Assembly: GCF_007833355.1 (NCBI RefSeq)
Contig: NZ_CP020914.1
Location: 1,288,047-1,352,046, forward strand
Source: Denitratisoma sp. DHT3
GTDB lineage: Bacteria > Pseudomonadota > Gammaproteobacteria > Burkholderiales > Rhodocyclaceae
Length of the DNA stretch: 64,000 nt
Reading direction: 5' to 3'
Positions within the stretch are counted from its first letter, which is position 1. Each line of letters opens with the position of its first letter. A program made the position numbers and the translations under genes. Of the stretch, positions 1 to 7,091 are shown in pieces. A model generated the notes under the pieces. The model searched no databases. It was not told where the DNA came from and was given only the letters and a program-made list of their open reading frames with translations.

Positions 1-89
1 GCCTGGCCATCGTGGCCGGCATCACCCTGTGGCGGGTGCCGGTGCGCCCTCTGGAGCAGCCCGAAGCCCCGAAGCGACAAGACACTTGA
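1..89 (+). CDS. C-terminal end of a membrane protein (partial)
   Basis: Only the last 28 codons are present, in the frame starting at base 3 and ending in TGA at 87-89. The residues read as the end of a hydrophobic helix (LAIVAGITLW) followed by a short basic, proline-containing tail, as at the C terminus of many transporters. The family cannot be identified. The stop codon lies in front of the strong ribosome binding site of the next gene, so the two are probably co-transcribed. Confidence 0.5.
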   Translation, partial: LAIVAGITLWRVPVRPLEQPEAPKRQDT

Positions 90-102
90 AGGAGGAATCC
101 GG

Positions 103-597
103 ATGCCAAGAATCGAAGTGGAAGACACCGTCGACGACTGGCTCATGTTGAATCCCGCCCTGGGAAAGGGTCTCTCTGTCCTGGGCCAGGCGGTCTACAC
201 CGCCAGCGGACTGCCCCTGCGCATCCTCGAGGCCGCCCGTATGCGCATCGCCATCGCCAATGACTGCCATACCTGCCGCAATGCCCGCCAGGCACGGGCC
301 ACCGAATGCGGACTCGACCAGGATTTCTACGCCCATATTCTGGAATGGCGCAGCTGGCCCGGCTTCAACGCACGGGAGAGACTGGCCATCGAATATGCCG
401 AGCGTTTCACCCAAGATCACCTCGGTCTGGCCGGCGATGATGATTTCTGGCAAAGGCTGCGCCGCCAGTTCACTGACGTGGAAATCAGCAGTCTGGCGGT
501 ATGTTGTTCCCTCTGGCTGGGCGCGGGCCGTACGGCGCGGGTCCTGGATGTGGGGCAGACTTGTCAGCTCACCCTGGAGTCCGTGACACCCTGCTGA
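103..597 (+). CDS. AhpD-fold / carboxymuconolactone decarboxylase family protein
   Basis: The 164-residue protein has the AhpD-like core: a helical segment followed by a redox CxxC (DCHTC, about residues 47-51) and a downstream helix rich in Ala and Glu (ERLAIEYAERF). In this family the CxxC cysteines with a nearby His can act in peroxide or disulfide chemistry, while other members are lyases. The actual reaction here is unknown. The ATG at 103 has an excellent Shine-Dalgarno (AAGGAGGA at about 89-96). It follows a partial membrane protein by 13 bases and converges with the CNNM-type gene. Two more AhpD-fold genes occur at 17.5-18.5 kb, so the region is rich in this fold. Confidence 0.8.
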   Translation: MPRIEVEDTVDDWLMLNPALGKGLSVLGQAVYTASGLPLRILEAARMRIAIANDCHTCRNARQARATECGLDQDFYAHILEWRSWPGFNARERLAIEYAERFTQDHLGLAGDDDFWQRLRRQFTDVEISSLAVCCSLWLGAGRTARVLDVGQTCQLTLESVTPC

Positions 598-620
598 TCG
601 GTTCAGTTGGCTGTTTCACG

Positions 621-1946
621 CTAACCGGGCCGTGTGTCCGCGTCGGCTTCGGGCGCGGCTTCCGAAATACGGCTCGCCAGCACTTTGTCGATGCGCTTGC
701 CGTCCAGGTCCACCACCTCCAGGCGCCAGTTGTCCCAGATCGCCACGTCGGCGGTCTGCGGCAGCCGCCCCAGGAGCCACATGATCAATCCGCTCAGGGT
801 GTGATAGCGGCCCTTGTCCTCGTCCGGCACCGTCTTCAGGCCGAGCCGGTCCTTGAATTCGGGGATCGGAATCAGACCGTCGAGCAGCCAGGAGCCGTCG
901 GCCCGCTGCACGGCCCAGGAGTCCTCCTGGTTGCGCGGCTTGAACTCGCCGGTCACCGCCTCCAGCAAATCCTGCAGCGTCACCAGGCCCTGGACCTCGC
1001 CATATTCGTCGATCACCAGCACCAGCTGGGTGCCGGACGCGCGGAAATGCGCCAGCAGATCCATGCCGGTCAGCGACTCCGGCACGAACACCCCCGGATG
1101 CAGGCGGGTGGCCAGATCGACCTTGCCGTCGCGCAGCGTCTGATTCAGCAACTGCTTGGCGTTGATCACCCCCAGCACGTCGTCGAGGCCGCCGCGGCAG
1201 ACCGGAAAACGGGAATGCTCGGTCGTCGAAATGCGCTTCAGGTTTTCCTCCAGCGGCAGATCCAGGTCCAGATAGACGATGTCGGCACGGGGAATCATCA
1301 AGGAGGTGATCTGCCGCTCGTCCAGGCGGAACACGTTGCGCACCATCTGGTGCTCCTCCTGCTCGATCACGCCGGATTCGGAGCCTTCTTCCAGCATGGC
1401 GTGGATTTCCTCCTCGGTCACGCCGGCGTTGTCCTGCTGATGCTTGCCCAGCAGGCGCAGGATGGTGTCGGTGGACACCGACAGCAGGCGCACGAAAGGC
1501 CGCGTGGCCGTCGCCAGCGCCTGCATCGGCCGCGCCACCAGCCGGGCGGTGTCCTCGGGATTGAACTGCCCCAGGCGCTTGGGCACCAGCTCGCCGATGA
1601 CGATGGAAATGTAGGTGATCACCACCACCACCAGGCCGGTGGCGACCAGACCACTAGCCTCCTGGTCCAGCCCCAGGTTCAGGGACAGCAGCCAGTGGGA
1701 CAGGGGTTTGGCCAGCACCGCCTCGCCGACGATGCCGTTCAGGATGCCGATCGAGGTGATGCCGATCTGGATGGTGGACAGGAAACGGGTCGGCTGCTCG
1801 CCGAGCCGGATCGCCACTTCCGCGCCCTTGTCGCCCTCCTCGGCCCGCTTCATCAGCCGTGCGCGGCGCGCGGTCACCAGCGCGATCTCCGACATGGCGA
1901 AAAGGCCGTTGAGAAAAATCAGGGCGATCAGTAACAGGATTTCCAT
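621..1946 (-). CDS. CNNM/CorC (HlyC-type) family transporter with CBS domains
   Basis: The 441-residue protein has the typical three-part layout: an N-terminal DUF21 transmembrane domain (residues 1 to about 190, with the motif GELVPKRLG), a CBS pair (about 205-330, with MIPRADIV and LVIDEYGEVQGLVT), and a C-terminal CorC_HlyC domain (about 345-425). Family members act in magnesium or cobalt efflux and resistance at the inner membrane; older 'hemolysin' names are historical. The ATG at 1946 gives a start typical of the family (short acidic-free N terminus leading into helix 1). The gene is convergent with the AhpD-fold gene, 23 bases apart, and is followed upstream by a repeat-rich spacer. 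Confidence 0.9.
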   Translation of the reverse strand: MEILLLIALIFLNGLFAMSEIALVTARRARLMKRAEEGDKGAEVAIRLGEQPTRFLSTIQIGITSIGILNGIVGEAVLAKPLSHWLLSLNLGLDQEASGLVATGLVVVVITYISIVIGELVPKRLGQFNPEDTARLVARPMQALATATRPFVRLLSVSTDTILRLLGKHQQDNAGVTEEEIHAMLEEGSESGVIEQEEHQMVRNVFRLDERQITSLMIPRADIVYLDLDLPLEENLKRISTTEHSRFPVCRGGLDDVLGVINAKQLLNQTLRDGKVDLATRLHPGVFVPESLTGMDLLAHFRASGTQLVLVIDEYGEVQGLVTLQDLLEAVTGEFKPRNQEDSWAVQRADGSWLLDGLIPIPEFKDRLGLKTVPDEDKGRYHTLSGLIMWLLGRLPQTADVAIWDNWRLEVVDLDGKRIDKVLASRISEAAPEADADTRPG

Positions 1947-2045
1947 GGGTGTCCGGGCCGGCGCTGCCTGAAGCGATCAGGCAGCCCGCCGTTGCTTGGG
2001 GTAATGCCGGGATTATCCCAACTTTCATGGGGAAAAGAAGGCTCG

Positions 2046-2188
2046 CCCCCCCTTCGCCCCCCTCCGGGGGGTTCGATATGGCTCGCTGCGCTCGGGTGTT
2101 TGGGGGAGCGTTGTGGGGGCACCGATAGGTTGCGGCTGCCGCCGCGTGCCGCTTTTCCTTGGGGCGGCCCGGCGGAAAAGCTCTGTCG
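2046..2188. repeat. Intergenic direct repeat, copy 1
   Basis: A 143-base unit begins with a C-run/TTCG/C-run/G-run motif, continues with TTCGATATGGCTCGCTGCGC and ends at AAAAGCTCTGTCG. It is repeated almost exactly at 2203-2342. Each copy contains internal inverted repeats (C6 tract against G6 tract, and GCTTTTCC against GGAAAAGC), so transcripts could form strong hairpins. The 490-base stretch 1947-2436 between the CNNM-type gene and the first tetR holds no convincing gene; open frames here are a by-product of high GC. Confidence 0.85.
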
Positions 2189-2202
2189 GTATCGTGGACT
2201 CA

Positions 2203-2342
2203 CCCCCTTCGCCCCCCGCCGGGGGGTTCGATATGGCTCGCTGCGCTCGGGTGTTTGGGGGGGCTTCGTGGGGGCATCGATGCGTTGCGGCTTCGCCGCG
2301 TGCCGCTTTTCCTTGCGGCGGCGCGGCGGAAAAGCTTTGTCG
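2203..2342. repeat. Intergenic direct repeat, copy 2
   Basis: This is the second tandem copy of the unit at 2046-2188, separated from it by 14 bases. The shared core from TTCGATATGGCTCG to GGGTGTTTGGGGG is identical; differences concentrate in the C/G runs and in the GCGG-rich segment near the end. A weaker relative lies at 12147-12240. Confidence 0.85.
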
Positions 2343-2436
2343 AGGGAGCGCGGAGGTTCTGCCAAGACGAGGAGGATTTTCGCCGTGCCCGGCGTGTCGC
2401 CGTGGTTTGCTTGGACGGCCGAAATCGGCTCCCCAT

Positions 2437-3135
2437 TCAGCGTCGCGGGTCGGTCGCCTCGTTGCCGCCCGGCCCCATGTCCTTGCCATCGACAATGGCC
2501 ATGAGGAGCCGCATCATCACCTGGGGCAGGCGCGGGGAATCAAGCAGTTCGGGCTGCTCGGCCGTCATGCGGCGCAGCATGGCCGGCACGCCCCGCGCCA
2601 GCAGGTAGGCGGCCAGATTCAGATCCGCTTCCTTCACGTCGGCGGCGCGCTTCTCCAGGGAGTGCCGCGTATCGAGCACCGGAGTTTCGACGTCCGGCCC
2701 CCGGTCGTCGGCGGACGGGTCGCCGACATGCCGCAGCACCTGGAAATGCTCCACATAGCGGCGATAGAAATCGCCGCCCAAGGCCAGCATGCGCCGCTCG
2801 CTCTGGATCAGGCGGGCATTGGCCTCGGCGAGGAAGTCCGGCAACGGCAAGCCCCGAATCTCATTGAAGAATCCTTGCATCGCCGCGGACTCGTTGCGCA
2901 CTTCTTCCTCCACCAGCCGGGCGATGATGGCTTCCCGATTGGGGAAGTATTGATAGAGGGATCCCACGCCGACACCGGAACGATCGGCCACCCGGCGCGT
3001 GGTGATCGCCGCGATGCCTTCTTCATGGAGGATTTTCCTGGCCGCACCGACGATGTACGCCACCGTCGCATGGGAGCGCTTCTGGCTGGGGATCTTTCTG
3101 GGCTGGGGCGGCGGAAGGCCGGAAGAGCTGGGCAT
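2437..3135 (-). CDS. TetR/AcrR family transcriptional regulator
   Basis: The 232-residue protein has an N-terminal TetR DNA-binding domain, with the recognition helix-turn-helix at about residues 45-64 (TTRRVADRSGVGVGSLYQYF) followed by NREAII. The C-terminal ligand domain is typical in length. It is clearly paralogous to the next regulator (3211-3915): both share TTRRVA.R.GVG.S.LY.YFPNR in the HTH and an L.LAA.LL.R ... AIVD pattern near the C terminus, suggesting tandem duplication. The ligand and target are unknown; the nearby aldehyde dehydrogenase and TonB receptor are plausible targets. ATG 3135 is the start; its ribosome binding site is weak. Confidence 0.9.
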   Translation of the reverse strand: MPSSSGLPPPQPRKIPSQKRSHATVAYIVGAARKILHEEGIAAITTRRVADRSGVGVGSLYQYFPNREAIIARLVEEEVRNESAAMQGFFNEIRGLPLPDFLAEANARLIQSERRMLALGGDFYRRYVEHFQVLRHVGDPSADDRGPDVETPVLDTRHSLEKRAADVKEADLNLAAYLLARGVPAMLRRMTAEQPELLDSPRLPQVMMRLLMAIVDGKDMGPGGNEATDPRR

Positions 3136-3210
3136 TGCGGAAATCTCGCTCGGAAATCATCTGCGCCGCGGGGACGCTTCCGTCCCCTTGCGGCATGCGG
3201 CGGGGCTGGA

Positions 3211-3915
3211 TCAAGACCGGTCGGTCGCCGCCTCCGGCAACGTGCAGTCGACGATCGCCAGCATCATCCGCTCGATGACGGCGGTAAACGATGGCGACTG
3301 GACCAGTTCCGGCCGTTCCTCGACCACGGTGTTGATGGTGTTGCGAATCACCCGCGACAGCAAGAACGCCGCGAGTTCGACATCCGCCTCGCCGACCTGC
3401 GCCGGATGATCGGCGAGCATCGAGTGGAGGACGCTTTCGAATCCCGTGAGCCGCTCCTTGCTGGCCGCTCCGTTGACCTGCGGATCATAGGCGCCGCAAT
3501 GGAAGAAGCGCGCATAGCGGGAATGGAAGCCATCCCCGAATTGCAGCAGGATCCGGTCGTTGGCGACGGCATACTCCGCGATCGCCTTGAACAATTCCGG
3601 CATCGACTTTTCCTGGGACGCCACCAACTCGGGCGCCATCTCCTCCTGGCGCCGCTGCATGAGGCGGTTGGCCAACTGGATGATGATGGCGTCGCGATTG
3701 GGAAAATAGTCGTAGAGCGTGCTGAGTCCCACGCCGGCACGCAGCGCCACGCGCCGCGTGGTGACGGCGGCGACGCCGCCGTCACGCAGCAACTGCTCGG
3801 CCGCCTCCAGGATGACGTCGAGCGTGAATTTGGACCTCGACTGGCGGGGCAGCTTCTTCTGGTTCGGCGGCCGGCCGAGGCGAGCGCCGGCCGGCCGCAA
3901 TTTCTGAGTGTGCAA
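3211..3915 (-). CDS. TetR/AcrR family transcriptional regulator (TTG start)
   Basis: A TetR-type HTH lies at about residues 52-71 of the 234-residue product (TTRRVALRAGVGLSTLYDYF), followed by NRDAIIIQL. I start it at TTG 3913-3915 because a perfect AGGAGG (complement of 3922-3927) sits six bases upstream. A longer GTG-initiated reading from 4002 would add 29 residues of low-complexity sequence without a ribosome binding site. It is a tandem paralogue of the regulator at 2437-3135, separated by 75 bases, and divergent from a third tetR at 4162. The intergenic interval carries a palindrome that may be the shared operator. Confidence 0.9.
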   Translation of the reverse strand: MHTQKLRPAGARLGRPPNQKKLPRQSRSKFTLDVILEAAEQLLRDGGVAAVTTRRVALRAGVGLSTLYDYFPNRDAIIIQLANRLMQRRQEEMAPELVASQEKSMPELFKAIAEYAVANDRILLQFGDGFHSRYARFFHCGAYDPQVNGAASKERLTGFESVLHSMLADHPAQVGEADVELAAFLLSRVIRNTINTVVEERPELVQSPSFTAVIERMMLAIVDCTLPEAATDRS

Positions 3916-4073
3916 GGGAGTCCTCCTGTCTGGGTTCTGTCGGGAAGCGGGGACGCCGCAATCAACCGGGAAGGCCCAGCGGCCAAGACCACCCACCACC
4001 ACCCCACCCCGGATGAAGCGGATCGAGTTTAAGTAGGAATAACGGCGGCGCCCCGTGAGGACGATCGGATATA

Positions 4074-4098
4074 TTTACAACTTTGGTGGGAATGTAAA
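4074..4098. promoter_or_regulatory. Candidate TetR operator (TTTACA-N13-TGTAAA)
   Basis: TTTACA at 4074-4079 and TGTAAA at 4093-4098 form a perfect inverted repeat with a 13-base spacer in the 246-base gap between divergent tetR genes (3915 and 4162). It lies in an AT-rich pocket (GATATATTTACAACTTTG) within GC-rich DNA. Position and symmetry fit an autoregulatory TetR operator; this is inference from sequence only. Confidence 0.4.
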
Positions 4099-4114
4099 GA
4101 TAATCGCCCCGCGA

Positions 4115-4140
4115 CACGGGGCATGGCATTCGACCCCGTG
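4115..4140 (+). promoter_or_regulatory. Leader hairpin before the third tetR
   Basis: CACGGGG (4115-4121) pairs with CCCCGTG (4134-4140) across a 12-base loop, ten bases before the GGAGGAG ribosome binding site at 4150-4156. The ATG at 4123 lies in its stem-loop, which argues against that codon being the start and for the TTG at 4162. A role in translation control is possible but unproven. Confidence 0.4.
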
Positions 4141-4161
4141 CCCCGATCCGGAGGAGCGAAG

Positions 4162-4752
4162 TTGGCGCAGCACAAAAAAAAGGGACGACTCACGCACCAG
4201 CTTCTGCTCGACGTGGCGGAAACGTTGTTTCTCGACCGGGGCTACGAAGCCACGACGGTGGTGGACATCGTCCAGGCCTCCGGTCTGTCGCGGGTCACGT
4301 TCTATGCAAATTTTGCCAGTAAACACGCAGTGCTCAGAGAGCTTGCAGTCAACGTCTGGGACAACAGTGCCACCAGCTATGCAGAATTTGCCAAATTGCC
4401 CGACTGGTCCGAAGCCAGCATCGGCAAGTGGCTGGACTGGGTGCTGGACCGATTCACCCGCCACCTGCGCATCATCGAGGTATTGATGGCCACGCTGCAC
4501 GACGATCTGATCTCGCAGAACGAATTGCGCAAGAAGCGCAACATCGCCGCCCTGATGGGCGCGCCCGAGCGGTGGGGCCATCTGTCGGCGGGCGAGGCCG
4601 AACGGCGGGCGCTGCTGCTGATCCTTCAGCTCGAGACCGCCTTCATGGAGTGGTGCGCCGGGCGCTGGAAAATCGATCGCGCGTCATTGATCCGGACCAT
4701 GACCAACGTCTGGCTGGCGACGCTGCGCGCACCGAACCGGGCCGAGCGCTGA
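4162..4752 (+). CDS. TetR/AcrR family transcriptional regulator (TTG start)
   Basis: The 196-residue product has a TetR HTH at about residues 32-51 (TVVDIVQASGLSRVTFYANF) and a C-terminal helical domain. It differs from the two tandem tetR genes on the other strand, so it is not part of that duplication. The TTG at 4162 has GGAGGAG five bases upstream; the in-frame ATG at 4123 has no ribosome binding site and sits in a hairpin. It converges on the DUF4345-like gene with 54 bases between. The target is unknown, but it may control the adjacent aldehyde dehydrogenase operon. Confidence 0.88.
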   Translation: MAQHKKKGRLTHQLLLDVAETLFLDRGYEATTVVDIVQASGLSRVTFYANFASKHAVLRELAVNVWDNSATSYAEFAKLPDWSEASIGKWLDWVLDRFTRHLRIIEVLMATLHDDLISQNELRKKRNIAALMGAPERWGHLSAGEAERRALLLILQLETAFMEWCAGRWKIDRASLIRTMTNVWLATLRAPNRAER

Positions 4753-4806
4753 ATCCACTCGGCGCCGCGGACCAGGCCCCCAACCCTTGCCCGGCCCCCG
4801 CGAAGG

Positions 4807-5178
4807 TCAGGCGCCGGCCGCGCAATAGCCCGACAGCAGCAGCAGGGAAAAAACGCCGTCCACCACCGTGCCCCCCAGGGCCTGCCGGCCTTGCGGCCTG
4901 TCGATGATCAGGCCGACGATCTTGCCCAGCGTGATGCCGCCGAACGCCAGGCCCGCCATGAGATAGGCTTCCGGCGTCCGCAGGACGAGGGCCGCCGTGC
5001 CCAGGGTCAGCCAGAGGCCGCCGAAAAGCGCCCGCAGTTCCATGACGCCCAGCCCGCCCTGAGGGGACAGGCCGGTCTGCTCCCCCATCACGCGCGGCCG
5101 CAGAAAGCCGAATACGCCAAGCGCGACGGCCGCCACCGCGCCGACCAGCGGCGCAATCGTTGTCAATGCATATGCCAT
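4807..5178 (-). CDS. Small four-helix membrane protein, DUF4345-like
   Basis: The 123-residue protein is almost entirely hydrophobic with four predicted membrane segments (about 8-27, 45-66, 70-90 and 100-120). The pattern of an N-terminal helix, an LFGGLWLTLG-type second helix, and a last helix following a DGVFSLLLL-like segment resembles the DUF4345 family, often found near catabolic dehydrogenases. Function is unknown. It lies 49 bases downstream of the aldehyde dehydrogenase on the same strand and is probably co-transcribed with it. Confidence 0.65.
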   Translation of the reverse strand: MAYALTTIAPLVGAVAAVALGVFGFLRPRVMGEQTGLSPQGGLGVMELRALFGGLWLTLGTAALVLRTPEAYLMAGLAFGGITLGKIVGLIIDRPQGRQALGGTVVDGVFSLLLLSGYCAAGA

Positions 5179-5227
5179 GGTTTGCTCCAGGTTGGAAACA
5201 CGAATCGGCTGCGATGGGCGATGAGCA

Positions 5228-6772
5228 CTACTGGAAGTAGCGGCCGAGGGCGGAGCCCCAGAAAAACTTGATGGCCTTGCGCAGACCGTCGACGTGCTTC
5301 GCCGTGTAGGGATAGGCGCCGCTCGGTTTGGCGTTGCCGAAGCGGTTGGCGACCACCGGCATCATGTGGCAGTAGTTCAGCAGGCCGTCGGCGCCGTTGC
5401 CGCGGCCGATGCCGCTGGCCTTGCGCCCGCCGAAGGGCGCCTCCTGCAAGCCGTAGGTGAGCGCCATGTCGTTCACGCTGACCGAGCCGGTTTCCATGCG
5501 GCAGGCCAGATCGAAGGCCTTTCGTTCGTTCCGCGACCAGACGTTGCCGGCCAGGCCGTTGGGGGAGTCGTTGGCGACGGCCAGCGCCTCCTCCTCGTCC
5601 GCCACCTTGCGGATCGCGACGACGGGTCCGAAGGTCTCCTCGCGCATGACCAGCATGTCGGCCGTGCAGTCGGCCAGCACCGTCGGTTCGAAGTACAGCC
5701 CCGGCAGGTTGGGATTGCGGCGACCGCCGGCAAGGAGCCGGGCGCCCTTGGCGATGGCGTCCTCGACGTGGCGTTCGACGATGGTCAGCTGCCGGTCCAT
5801 GATGATCGGTCCCACGTCCTCTTCCGCTCCGAACGCCGCCCCTTGCCGCAGCGTCCGGCATTGCGCGGCGACGCGCTCGGTCAGGGCGTCGTAGATGCCG
5901 GGCGTGGCCAGGATCCGCTGGGTGCCGATGCAGACCTGGCCGGCGTTCATGCACGACCCCATCAGGGCGCCGGCGGCGGCGTGGTCCACGTCGGCGTCGT
6001 CGCAGACGATCATCGCGTCCGTGCCGCCCAGCTCCAGGGCGCACGGAATCAGCAGGCGCCCGCACATTTCCCCGATCTTGCGGCCCGTGGCGGTGCTGCC
6101 GGTGAAGGAAATCTTGTCGACCCCGGACTCCACCAGGGCCGCGCCGGTCAGCCCGTCGCCGGTGACGACCTGGAGCAGGCCGTCGGGAAAGCCGCCGTCG
6201 CGGAACACCTTTTCCACCATCAGGGTGGACGCCGGCGTGACTTCGGAGCCCTTGAGCAGGACGGCATTGCCCGCCAGCAACGCCTGGACGGTATAGCCCA
6301 TCGACAGCACGAAGGGACCGTTCCAGGGCGTGATGACGCCGATGACGCCCAAGGGGCGGGGCACCAGGGTCACTTTCTTCATCAGCGCCATCGGCCCATG
6401 CAGCGGCACGCGCCGCGGCTTCATGACCTTCTCCGCCCGGCGGCTGTAATAGCTCATCGAGTCCAGCGTGGAATAGACCTCCATGCCCAAGGCTTCGGCC
6501 AGGCATTTCCCCGTTTCCCGGATCACCACCGCGACGATCTCGTCCTGGGCCTTCAGTATCTGGTCGCGGACCTTCAGCATCGCCTTGGCCCGCTCGGCGA
6601 CGGGAACCTCCGCCCATTTCCGTTGCGCGGCCCGCGCCTTGGCCAGCGCGCGGGCGATGTCGTCCGCGTCGGCGCATTCGTATTCTCCGAGGGGCGTGAA
6701 ATCCGCCGGGCTTTTCACGGAAAAGCGTCTCCGGGCGCCGGCAGGGGTGTTCAAGAATTCCACGATTGCCAT
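5228..6772 (-). CDS. NAD(P)-dependent aldehyde dehydrogenase family protein
   Basis: The 514-residue protein has the full aldehyde dehydrogenase signature: PWN at about residues 149-151, GSTATG in the cofactor fold, the general base Glu at 247 in LELGG, and the catalytic Cys at 281 in GQVCIGTQR. It should oxidise an aldehyde to a carboxylate in the cytoplasm; the substrate is not evident. I start at ATG 6772 (GGAG about nine bases upstream); a TTG at 6805 would add 11 residues. It is divergent from a TonB-dependent receptor and followed by a DUF4345-like gene, suggesting an uptake and oxidation unit under nearby TetR control. Confidence 0.92.
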   Translation of the reverse strand: MAIVEFLNTPAGARRRFSVKSPADFTPLGEYECADADDIARALAKARAAQRKWAEVPVAERAKAMLKVRDQILKAQDEIVAVVIRETGKCLAEALGMEVYSTLDSMSYYSRRAEKVMKPRRVPLHGPMALMKKVTLVPRPLGVIGVITPWNGPFVLSMGYTVQALLAGNAVLLKGSEVTPASTLMVEKVFRDGGFPDGLLQVVTGDGLTGAALVESGVDKISFTGSTATGRKIGEMCGRLLIPCALELGGTDAMIVCDDADVDHAAAGALMGSCMNAGQVCIGTQRILATPGIYDALTERVAAQCRTLRQGAAFGAEEDVGPIIMDRQLTIVERHVEDAIAKGARLLAGGRRNPNLPGLYFEPTVLADCTADMLVMREETFGPVVAIRKVADEEEALAVANDSPNGLAGNVWSRNERKAFDLACRMETGSVSVNDMALTYGLQEAPFGGRKASGIGRGNGADGLLNYCHMMPVVANRFGNAKPSGAYPYTAKHVDGLRKAIKFFWGSALGRYFQ

Positions 6773-7091
6773 ATCGATTGCTCCGCTTGGGTTTCTCAGG
6801 GTCAATGTTGCAGATTACCAACACAAAACCGGCATCAAGAATACGAACCGGGAAAGCTGGAACCGCTGCCGACTAGTAAAAGAAATCAATGAATTAAATC
6901 CGTATTTTTGCCGCGCCACGAATATCCGCCCTCCTGTCGGGGTTTGCGGCGCCATTTGGGGTTTGATTCGGGCATTCGCTTGGGCTTAGTCTTCACGCGG
7001 GTTTTCTGCGACACCGCCGACAGACGACGGTTCGCAATTGCAGCGCCGAATGAGTTGATTGCAAAAACGCATAACAAAGGAGGAAAGCTCG
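6773..7091. promoter_or_regulatory. Divergent intergenic region, aldehyde dehydrogenase / TonB receptor
   Basis: This 319-base gap must hold promoters for both divergent genes. It contains an AT-rich pocket at about 6820-6910 and the receptor's strong ribosome binding site AAAGGAGG at 7076-7083. I see no clear palindrome or convincing -35/-10 pair in it. Confidence 0.5.

Noticed and set aside
501..1934. Long open frame opposite the CNNM-type gene
   Set aside because: It is the antisense shadow of a clear conserved protein; His/Gln/Arg-rich composition is typical of such shadows in GC-rich DNA. The same applies to long frames opposite ileS, dxs, pilY1, nuoM and others.
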